Below, piece by piece: positions 26,248 through 33,261 of a stretch of DNA of 64,000 bases. A program made the translations under genes and the position numbers. The DNA lies in assembly GCA_963803295.1 (NCBI GenBank), contig CAWDMC010000009.1, positions 682,001-746,000 on the forward strand, in the 5' to 3' direction. How positions within the stretch are numbered: the stretch's first letter is position 1; every line of letters starts with the position of its first letter. The notes beneath the pieces were generated by a model. That model was not told the origin of the DNA. It did not search any database and saw only the letters and a list, made by a program, of their open reading frames with translations. Source of the stretch: CAWDMC01 sp963803295 (GTDB lineage: Bacteria; Acidobacteriota; Terriglobia; UBA7540).

Positions 26248-26986
26248 TCACCGGCGCGTGGACCATTTAAACAAAATCCGGCGACAAAGAGCCCGAGGAA
26301 TTCTTGGCAAGACGCGAATCCAGAAGCGACCCCATATGAACAACCATTCGCTGACCAACACCGGTAACATGCGAAAAGGAGGACTCGTGTTGAGGTCTTC
26401 GTGGACGTAATAGGAAATCTTCATCCCGTCCCAGCCAACTGAGGTCAACGGGTGGTAACTAAGCGTAGCCACCCGAGGCAGCCGTATACCCAACGTCCGC
26501 GCCTGGGGACTCGAGCAGGTAAAATCGGCCGCTCTTCTCGAACGTGACCCAGGCGTGCCCTGCCTGTAATTTGCCCATGCGTCCACCCGTGAATCGCGCC
26601 GTGTAGCCCATTGCCAGAAGTTGCCGCCACGCCCAAAGGGAGAAGTCCGCGCAATCCCCAATCCGGACTCGCTCAAAGTCTTCGGGCAGTTGCCAATAAT
26701 CGCAATCGGCTGGACGAGAAACGTCGCGCGCCCGACAGGTGACAAGGAACTTGCGCATTTGTTCAAGGTCGGCGCAAGTGTGCTTAAGTGGTTGGGTCAA
26801 ATACCGGCCCATCGGAAAGGCTGGACGGAACCCGGCGCGCCGCTGCTCCTTGCCCGGACGAAACACCTTGCGGTCGTGAAAGTCGTAGAACTGAGGAAAC
26901 AGTTCGGCGATCATAAGCGCATCAACATACCACGACGTTATGCTGGTAAGCAGAGGTTTGTTCCTCATTAACTCTGTTGGCATCAC
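26248..26986 (-). pseudogene. Transglutaminase-like protein, frameshifted
   Basis: The first part (26459-26986) has R-I-G-D-C-A-D-F-S-L-W-A-W-R (Cys nucleophile) and L-Q-A-G-H-A-W-V-T-F-E (catalytic His), ending Y-L-L-E-S-P-G-A-D-V. Sequence that continues the chain is in another frame: G-I-R-L-P-R-V-A-T-L-S-Y-H-P-L-T-S-V-G-W-D-G, then a hydrophobic tail ending near 26248. The shift lies at about 26480-26500. If corrected the protein is about 245 aa. The catalytic Cys and His are intact, so a sequence error is possible. The role is unknown; bacterial relatives are often cysteine proteases. Confidence 0.6.
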
Positions 26987-27201
26987 TGAATCCGCTTGAC
27001 GCGAGTGTGCCAGGACGGTAGCATGGCTGGTCTTTCAAGGGCCATGGTCTGCCCGGAGGTCTCTGGTCCGCCGGAAAGCCATTTGTCATGTGCAGTACTG
27101 GAATGTGGCCTGAGTCTTGATTCCCGCTGTCAGCCTGCCGAGAGAGCGATTGAGATCGAAGGGACGTCAAACAGCCCAGCGCCAAACATAGAAGGAACTC
27201 C

Positions 27202-28236
27202 ATGCAAAGCGGTAATGCCATCCTGGGAATCTTCCTGGCCCTGACGGCCGGCGTACTCCTCGGAGGCTTCGCCCTGCCGATGAAGAAAATAAGGGATTGG
27301 CGCTGGGAAAACACCTGGCTCGCCTACTGTTTTTGGGGCCTGATCGTCTTCTGCTGGATCTTTGCTCTTATTAGCGTGCCCGGTCTTCTATCAGTAATAT
27401 TGGGGGCGCCCCTCATAGCTCTGGCGCCGGTATTCCTGTTTGGAGCGGGATGGGGTGCCGGATGCGTGCTGTTCGGCCTGGCGCTGGACAAGTGCGGAAT
27501 GGCACTCGCCACAGCGATCGTCCTCGGCATGAACAATGCCCTCGGAGCACTTGTGCCGGTTCTCCTCTTCCACCGGGAGCAGTTGGCCAGCCGCCTGGGA
27601 CTGACGCTGGTAAGCGGGGTCGCCCTTATGGTGTCGGGCGTCGCCCTCTGCGCCTGGGCGGGAAGCGCGAGAGAAGGGTCTCTCGAGCAAGCCGGAAACC
27701 CGGCCAGTGCCCGGACAAGCGCCCAAGTTAGGAAGGGTGTGCTCCTCGCGATCTCTGCGGGCGTGTTGGGGACGTTGTTCAACTTCGCCGTAGTGTTCGG
27801 CGATCCGCTACGGAACCTCGCCGAACGAGCCGGAACGCCGCCGGTCTACGCCAACAACGCCCTATGGTGCGTATCCCTGTTGGGTGGTTTCGTCATAAAT
27901 GCCGGATACTGCGGCTATCTCCTGTCGAAGAAACGTGGCTGGGCGCTCTACACCTCGGAGCAGTCGGGACGGAACTGGCCCTTATCCGTGATCATGGGCG
28001 GAACCTGGATGGCCGGGGTGGTCATCTACGGCATGGCGGTCAGCAAGCTGGGACGCTTCGGCCCTTCGATCGGCTGGGCCCTCATTCAAAGCACGGCGAT
28101 CCTGGCAGGCAACGTGGTGGGGCTTGCCACCGGCGAGTGGAAAAACGCCGGCGATCGATTCCGCGTGAGAATGACATCGGGACTCGCGGTCCTCTTCGCG
28201 GGTCTCGCCACCGTGGCGGCTTCGGCACTGGTGTAA
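27202..28236 (+). CDS. RhaT-type sugar/proton symporter
   Basis: The 344-aa membrane protein has about ten hydrophobic helices, starting G-I-F-L-A-L-T-A-G-V-L-L-G-G-F. It matches the L-rhamnose/H+ symporter family: F-A-L-P-M-K-K-I-R-D-W-R-W-E-N-T-W, followed by L-F-G-A-G-W-G-A-G-C-V-L-F-G-L. An A-T-A-I-V-L-G-M-N-N-A-L-G segment and a C-terminal G-P-S-I-G-W-A-L-I-Q-S-T-A also match. It would import a deoxysugar, rhamnose or fucose, released by the neighbouring glycosidases. An AAGGAA site precedes the ATG. Confidence 0.87.
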   Translation: MQSGNAILGIFLALTAGVLLGGFALPMKKIRDWRWENTWLAYCFWGLIVFCWIFALISVPGLLSVILGAPLIALAPVFLFGAGWGAGCVLFGLALDKCGMALATAIVLGMNNALGALVPVLLFHREQLASRLGLTLVSGVALMVSGVALCAWAGSAREGSLEQAGNPASARTSAQVRKGVLLAISAGVLGTLFNFAVVFGDPLRNLAERAGTPPVYANNALWCVSLLGGFVINAGYCGYLLSKKRGWALYTSEQSGRNWPLSVIMGGTWMAGVVIYGMAVSKLGRFGPSIGWALIQSTAILAGNVVGLATGEWKNAGDRFRVRMTSGLAVLFAGLATVAASALV

Positions 28237-28268
28237 GGCGCGGGCGAATGCCGGTAGGACCACTCGCT

Positions 28269-29240
28269 TCACTCCACCTCGATCATTGTCTTGACACCTG
28301 TGCGTTCGCAGGTGAGATCATCAAAGCGCGCCGGAATGTCCTCAAGGCGGAGGCGCCCGGTGATCCAGGGTGAGGTATCGATCCGGCCTTCCTCGATCAT
28401 CTGGATAATCCGGGGAAAGTCACCGGCGCTATTCCTGGAGGCGATTAAGGTGATCTCGCGACGGTTGAACAAAGGATCGTCTACCGGGACCGCGCAGGTC
28501 ACCAACCCCACCCAAACGACGCGTCCTCCAAAGGCCAGCCGGCTCAGGCTGGCTGCCATCGATTCAGCATTGCCGGTTGCTTCGATCACCACTTCCGCAA
28601 GCCGGTCATCGGGTTCGGCGAGCGTTTCCACACCCAGTCGCGCGATCGATTCACGCCGGCTGGCGCTGATTTCAAGGACCCGCACGCGAGCGCCAGCGGC
28701 CAGGGCAAACTGAGTCGCTGCGAGTCCGATGGGTCCGGCGCCCACGATCAGTACCTGTGTGCCCTCGCCGAGTCCGGAACGAGCGACCGCATGCGCTCCG
28801 ATACTCATGGGCTCAACTAGCGCCAACTGGTCGAAGCCAAGCTTCACTGACTTGTGCAGGTGATCGAGCGGAACGGCAAGAAACTCGCGCATCCCGCCAT
28901 CCACGTGAACACCAAGCACCTTCAGAGTTTCGCAGCAGTTGTAGCGGCTGGCCCGGCAAGGCCCGCAGTTGTGACAGTTCAGATAAGGTTCAACGGCGCA
29001 ATGATCGCCCGTCACGATGCCGCGATCATTCGGCGGCGCCTCGACAACCGTCGCGGCAAGCTCGTGTCCAACGATGCGAGGAAAAGTGAAATAAGGCTGA
29101 CGTCCGTGGAAGGCGTGGAAGTCCGTCCCGCAGACCCCAACGCGATGGATGCGCACTAACGCTTCTCCAGGTCCGGCAACCGGCGGAGCGGCGTCGCTGG
29201 TAACAAAGCGTCCGGGTTGTTCAAGAGTAACTTGGATCAT
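28269..29240 (-). CDS. Zinc-dependent medium-chain dehydrogenase (sugar-alcohol/threonine type)
   Basis: The 323-aa enzyme has the catalytic zinc site V-C-G-T-D-F-H-A-F-H-G and G-H-E-L-A-A-T-V, and structural zinc cysteines in C-H-N-C-G-P-C-R-A-S-R-Y-N-C-C. The cofactor fold shows V-G-A-G-P-I-G-L-A-A. It resembles the L-threonine/sorbitol/L-fuconate group. In this island it could oxidise a deoxysugar or its acid, for example in the non-phosphorylating fucose or rhamnose route. The substrate is inferred only from context. It ends 29 nt before the RhaT-type gene stop (convergent). Confidence 0.85.
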   Translation of the reverse strand: MIQVTLEQPGRFVTSDAAPPVAGPGEALVRIHRVGVCGTDFHAFHGRQPYFTFPRIVGHELAATVVEAPPNDRGIVTGDHCAVEPYLNCHNCGPCRASRYNCCETLKVLGVHVDGGMREFLAVPLDHLHKSVKLGFDQLALVEPMSIGAHAVARSGLGEGTQVLIVGAGPIGLAATQFALAAGARVRVLEISASRRESIARLGVETLAEPDDRLAEVVIEATGNAESMAASLSRLAFGGRVVWVGLVTCAVPVDDPLFNRREITLIASRNSAGDFPRIIQMIEEGRIDTSPWITGRLRLEDIPARFDDLTCERTGVKTMIEVE

Positions 29241-29276
29241 TTATGAGTCCTCAGTGAAGGAATGGCTGTTCTCGGC

Positions 29277-30653
29277 TTACTTCACACCCGTCAGCCTCAC
29301 TACAAACGCGTACGGGGCAGCAATTTCTCCAGGTCCAATCTCGGGCATCCGAATGTGCAATCCGTCCTTCGCACGATTAAGGGCTAGCGGCTTCGCATAG
29401 CCCAGCAGCGTGGCCGTGGTATTCGTCTCAGCATTGGGCGACTTAAGGACCAGTTCGGACCCGGGCCACTTAAGAGCGATCGCATAAACGGTGTCTCCTT
29501 TCGCCGTATAGCGAACGTTGTCGCCCTCTGCCGAGACCCGCCAGGGCGACGTCCCATAGGTGGCCTCGCCGTTAGCCTTCAGCCAGGCGCCTATCGCCAG
29601 CAGGCGCTGTTGCATGATCACAGGGACGCGTCCATCTGCCGTCGGGCCGATGTCGAGCAGCAGATTGCCGCCTTTGCTCACCGCGTTGACTAGCAGCTCG
29701 ATCAGTTGTGCTGGCGTCTTGTAGTCCGGCTCGTCCTCGTTACGGTTGTAGCCGAAGGAGGATCCGATGCCCTGGTCTTCTTCCCACTTGTGCACTCTCA
29801 GCAGCTTCTCGAAGTCCTCGCCGCGATACTTGGCATATTCGCTGGTGTAGAACCCGCCATGTCTGGAGCGTGTTTCCTTACCCCAGCGGTCATTGACGAC
29901 AATCTCGTCCTTCACCGGCGATTCGTTGAACAACCACGCCAGAAACTCCGCGCTGCGCCACGCGGTCGAGGGCTGCTCCCACTCGCCATCGGTCCACAGC
30001 AACGACGGTTTGTAGCGCTCCACTAGGTCCTTCATCTGCGGGAGCATATGCTGGTCCACATACTTCGGCAGATCGTTCAAGTAGAGGGGGTTAAACCATT
30101 CGTAGAGCGAATAGTAGTAGCCCATCTTAAGGCCCTTGGCGCGGACAGCATTCGCCAGGTCGCCCGCCAGATCGCGGTGCGGTCCGATATCCACGGCATT
30201 CCAGTTCCAGCTCTGGGCGTTAGGCCACAGCGTGAATCCCTCGTGGTGCTTTGAGGTCAGGACCACGTACTTCGCCCCGGAGTCGGCGAATAGCTTCGCC
30301 CATTGATCAGGGTCCCATAACTCAGCCTTGAACATGGGCGCAAAATCCTGGTACTTGAATTTCTCGCCGTAGGTCCTCAGGTGAAACTGCCAAGTGGCGC
30401 CGCTACGATCCTGCATGTCGTGCCAGTACCACTCAGCGTATTTATCCTTCGGCCCCCAGGCGGGTACGGAATAGACACCCCAGTGGATGAAGATGCCGAC
30501 TTTTGCCTCGTCAAACCACTTGGGAACGGGTCGCTGCTCAAGCGAGTCCCAGGTTGGTTGATAAGTTTGCGGTCTTCCGGGCCGGCCCAAAACCAGCGGG
30601 CTTGCCAGAAGAGCCAGGACGATCACAAAAGCAGGACGAAAGGGGTTCGCCAT
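29277..30653 (-). CDS. Alpha-L-fucosidase (GH29)
   Basis: The 458-aa product has a signal peptide (F-V-I-V-L-A-L-L-A-S-P-L-V-L-G) and a GH29 barrel: F-G/I-F-I-H-W-G-V-Y-S-V-P-A-W (His58 region), K-H-H-E-G-F-T-L-W, and L-L-W-T-D-G-E-W with the nucleophile Asp222. Later G-N-L-L-L-D-I-G-P-T-A-D-G-R is the conserved loop. It is probably exported and frees L-fucose from glycans, feeding the neighbouring transporter. The start at 30653 is chosen for the signal peptide; an 18-residue upstream extension is unlikely. Confidence 0.93.
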   Translation of the reverse strand: MANPFRPAFVIVLALLASPLVLGRPGRPQTYQPTWDSLEQRPVPKWFDEAKVGIFIHWGVYSVPAWGPKDKYAEWYWHDMQDRSGATWQFHLRTYGEKFKYQDFAPMFKAELWDPDQWAKLFADSGAKYVVLTSKHHEGFTLWPNAQSWNWNAVDIGPHRDLAGDLANAVRAKGLKMGYYYSLYEWFNPLYLNDLPKYVDQHMLPQMKDLVERYKPSLLWTDGEWEQPSTAWRSAEFLAWLFNESPVKDEIVVNDRWGKETRSRHGGFYTSEYAKYRGEDFEKLLRVHKWEEDQGIGSSFGYNRNEDEPDYKTPAQLIELLVNAVSKGGNLLLDIGPTADGRVPVIMQQRLLAIGAWLKANGEATYGTSPWRVSAEGDNVRYTAKGDTVYAIALKWPGSELVLKSPNAETNTTATLLGYAKPLALNRAKDGLHIRMPEIGPGEIAAPYAFVVRLTGVK

Positions 30654-30985
30654 AATCGGCTCACACCTCTGTAATCTGAATAAGGCTTGCCACCGCAACG
30701 ACGGCACACGACCAGATCGAGGTCGGGCGATGTACCACCGCGGGCATTCTATCTCAAAAGCCGTGAAAGCGCTCTAGGGATGGAAGAAAAGAAATTGCGT
30801 TGTTGTGCGCGCGAGAGAGAAGTTTGTCTTCGTTGTAGCGCCGGGCTTCAGACCGGCAAAGTGCGGACCTGAAGGTCGGCGCTACAGGTTATGAAGCTAC
30901 AGGTTATGAAGTGGAAACCAATCTTGTTCGGGAAACATCTGTTGGTTGAAAGCCTCGAAGCGTGATCCTCCAAGGAGCTGTAAAC
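30654..30985. other. Intergenic region with a palindromic repeat
   Basis: It divides the leftward fucosidase from the rightward flavoprotein gene. It holds a strong palindromic repeat (30834-30886) and a tandem 15-bp duplication, GCTACAGGTTATGAA, at 30881-30895 and 30896-30910, which reuses the repeat's end. An AAGGAG site at 30972-30977 serves the next gene. Confidence 0.55.
30834..30886. repeat. Dispersed palindromic repeat (TGTAGCGCCG type)
   Basis: A perfect 10-bp outer pair, TGTAGCGCCG (30834-30843) and CGGCGCTACA (30877-30886), encloses further pairing around GGCTTCAGACC and GGACCTGAAGG. It is related in style to the 17176, 18966 and 62590 repeats. Confidence 0.8.
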
Positions 30986-31576
30986 ATGGCCGAGCCGTTC
31001 ACGATATTGGGAATTCCCGGCAGTTTGCGCCGGGCCTCATACAACCGAGCCGCTCTGCGCGCCGCTGAGCAACTAACACCCGAGGGAGTCCGTATCGAAA
31101 CCTTCGACCTCGAAGGTATTCCTCCTTACAATCAAGATAATGACGCCCATCCGCCCGCGCGGGTAACACTCTTCAAGGCACGCATCCGGGCGGCTGACGC
31201 GATCCTGTTCGTTACCCCGGAGTACAACTATTCGGTGCCCGGTGTGCTCAAGAACGCCATCGACTGGGCGTCGCGGCCCTACGGCGACAACGCCTGGGAC
31301 GGAAAGCCGGTGGCGGTGATCGGCGCCTCCGTCGGCAACCAGGGTACTTCCCGTGCTCAATACCACCTTCGCCAATCCTTTGTGTTCCTCAACATGCATC
31401 CTATCAACCAGCCGGAAGTGATGATCGCCAATGCGGCACAGCGCTTCGACGAGCAGGGGAACCTGACCGATGCAACGACCCGGGAACTCATCCGGAAGTT
31501 GCTGGTGAATCTGGTGAATTGGGGTCGCCGACTCGAACAGGGAAAGCAGAGCCAGATAGTATCGGGGTCCCTGTAA
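30986..31576 (+). CDS. NADPH-dependent FMN reductase-like flavoprotein
   Basis: The 196-aa product has the flavodoxin-like signature G-I-P-G-S-L-R-R-A-S-Y-N (phosphate loop) and T-P-E-Y-N-Y-S-V-P-G-V-L-K-N-A-I-D-W, the classic FMN site of the ArsH/ChrR/YieF group. It reduces quinones, chromate or other acceptors with NAD(P)H. The ATG at 30986 has a good AAGGAG site; an earlier in-frame ATG lacks it. It lies 42 nt before the selenoprotein candidate, so the two may be co-transcribed as a redox pair. Confidence 0.88.
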   Translation: MAEPFTILGIPGSLRRASYNRAALRAAEQLTPEGVRIETFDLEGIPPYNQDNDAHPPARVTLFKARIRAADAILFVTPEYNYSVPGVLKNAIDWASRPYGDNAWDGKPVAVIGASVGNQGTSRAQYHLRQSFVFLNMHPINQPEVMIANAAQRFDEQGNLTDATTRELIRKLLVNLVNWGRRLEQGKQSQIVSGSL

Positions 31577-31618
31577 TCGGAGGACAGGACCTCCGCGAGA
31601 CCGAGCTTGGAGCAGCCA

Positions 31619-32320
31619 ATGATAATTAACGACGATGTCGCGGCGGAAGTGCGCGAGCGGCTCAAGGAGATGGTGAACCCCGTCAAGCTTGTCCACTTTA
31701 CCCAGGAACTAAATCTCGAGTACGGCGCTGAAACCAGGCAGCTACTGGAGGAAGTGACGGCGCTATCCCCTAACCTTTCACTCGAAACCTACAATTTCAC
31801 TTTGGATAAGGAAAAGGTGGCCGACTACGGAATCGACAAAGTGCCTGCAACGGTCATTAGGAGTGTCCCTGACGGGGAACCGCAGGGGGCCGTTAACGTC
31901 GGCATGGATTATGGCATTCGGTACTATGGGTTCCCCGCTGGCTACGAATTCTCCGCTCTACTGGATGCCATGATTGACGTGTCGAAGCGCGACTCCGGAC
32001 TGAGCCCACAAAGCCGGGAGAAGCTCAAGAGGGTGGCCGTACCTTTGCACCTTGAAGTCTTTGTGACCCCCACCTGACCTCATTGTCCCCGGGCTGTACG
32101 CCTGGCCTACCAAATGGCAATTGAAAGCGATCTCATCAGGGCCGACGGCATCGAGGCCACTGAGTTTCCCGAGCTTTCGGGCAAGTATCGCGTGCATAGC
32201 GTTCCGCGAACCGTAATCAACGGGTCGGCTGCAATCGAAGGATCCGTGCCTGAGGAGCACTTTGTGGAGGGAATCCTGCGGAGCGTGGGGAAAGGCCCGG
32301 TTTCCGGGGCCGGGAACTAA
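31619..32320 (+). CDS. Candidate selenoprotein: tandem thioredoxin-fold disulfide oxidoreductase with U-P-H-C
   Basis: The reading frame from the ATG at 31619 meets TGA at 32075-32077, then stays open and homologous to 32320. The chain there is F-V-T-P-T-[TGA]-P-H-C-P-R-A-V-R-L-A-Y-Q-M-A, where relatives of the glutaredoxin-like PDO family have C-P-x-C. Reading TGA as selenocysteine (residue 153) gives an intact active site with total length 233. Downstream, R-V-H-S-V-P-R-T-V-I-N has the cis-proline of thioredoxin folds. A hairpin after the TGA fits a bacterial SECIS. The first thioredoxin half has lost its C-x-x-C (L-E-Y-G) but keeps its K-V-P-A-T. A TGC-to-TGA nonsense mutation is the alternative. 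Confidence 0.72.
32078..32116 (+). promoter_or_regulatory. Putative bacterial SECIS hairpin
   Basis: Directly after the TGA at 32075-32077, CCGGGC (32089-32094) pairs with GCCTGG (32100-32105; one G-T). It closes a five-base loop, TGTAC, whose second base is G and which contains GT. The TGA-to-loop distance is 17 nt. A lower CATT/AATG stem (32081-32084 with 32113-32116) is possible. A G in the first two loop positions and a spacing of roughly 16-37 nt are features described for bacterial SECIS elements. Confidence 0.55.
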
Positions 32321-32545
32321 AGGCAGGCATGTAGCCTCGGTTGCGCGGTCTTCCGGGCGTAGCTTGTCTTGATGAAGTATGAGTCGGAGGCGGTTTCGTC
32401 GTCCGCATCGCTTTGGCGCCTCACATCATCCAATTGCTTGAACGGACAGGCCTTGACTCGGTGCATGCCATCGGCGGCAGGGGGACCGAGGCGGCCCGCC
32501 ATGGGATGGTGCACATCAAATTGCGAATGGGGAGGTACTTGACCT

Positions 32546-33112
32546 ATGCCAGCCAATTCTTTCCGCTCAACCAAGGCAGGAATGCTCCTGTTGGCGCTTG
32601 CGGTGACGTGGTCCACGGTCACGGCAAAATCAAAGTCGCAAACCCAAGAAGTGCCTGGCAACCCGTCGGCTCGCATTGTCAGGGAAGTTGCCCACGAGCT
32701 GCGCATGTTGCCTTACTACACCGTTTTCGACGAGCTTTCTTTCAGGGTGAACGGGGATAATGTCACTCTCGAAGGCGCCGTTACGAATCCCACGCTGAAG
32801 AACGACGCTGGGAACGTCGTAAAGCGCATTGAAGGCGTACAAAGCGTCACCAACAACATCAAGGTGCTGCCGCTTTCCGATATGGACTGGCGGATTCGCC
32901 GCGCTGAGTATCGGGCCATCTACAGCGATCCGAGCTTCACCAAATACGGATTCCAGGCTTATCCTTCGATCCACATCATTGTGGACAATGGTCACGTAAC
33001 GCTCACCGGCGTGGTCGATAGCGAGGGCGACAAGAACCTCGCCAATATCCGCGCCAACACTGTCCCTGGAGTTTTCTCGGTGGATAACCAACTACGCGTG
33101 GTCAAGAACTAG
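32546..33112 (+). CDS. Exported protein with two BON domains
   Basis: The 188-aa product has a signal peptide (G-M-L-L-L-A-L-A-V-T-W-S-T-V-T-A). It has two BON-type modules: the first with V-N-G-D-N-V-T-L-E-G-A-V-T-N ... I-E-G-V-Q-S-V-T-N-N-I, the second with V-D-N-G-H-V-T-L-T-G-V-V-D-S ... V-P-G-V-F-S-V-D-N-Q-L. BON domains are periplasmic lipid- or membrane-associated modules found in stress proteins such as OsmY. A GGGGAGG site lies upstream. It follows the selenoprotein by 225 nt. Confidence 0.85.
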   Translation: MPANSFRSTKAGMLLLALAVTWSTVTAKSKSQTQEVPGNPSARIVREVAHELRMLPYYTVFDELSFRVNGDNVTLEGAVTNPTLKNDAGNVVKRIEGVQSVTNNIKVLPLSDMDWRIRRAEYRAIYSDPSFTKYGFQAYPSIHIIVDNGHVTLTGVVDSEGDKNLANIRANTVPGVFSVDNQLRVVKN

Positions 33113-33261
33113 TAGCGAACCCGCAAGATCGCGGCGAGGGTCTGGGGGCGCACAACAGCATCCCCAGATTCGGTTCAGACTCTGGCCTGTAGCGCGGCAG
33201 TCGTCAGGCCATCTTCTGAATAGCGCAGGATGAGTGCCCCTTTACGAAGGACCCTAAGATT

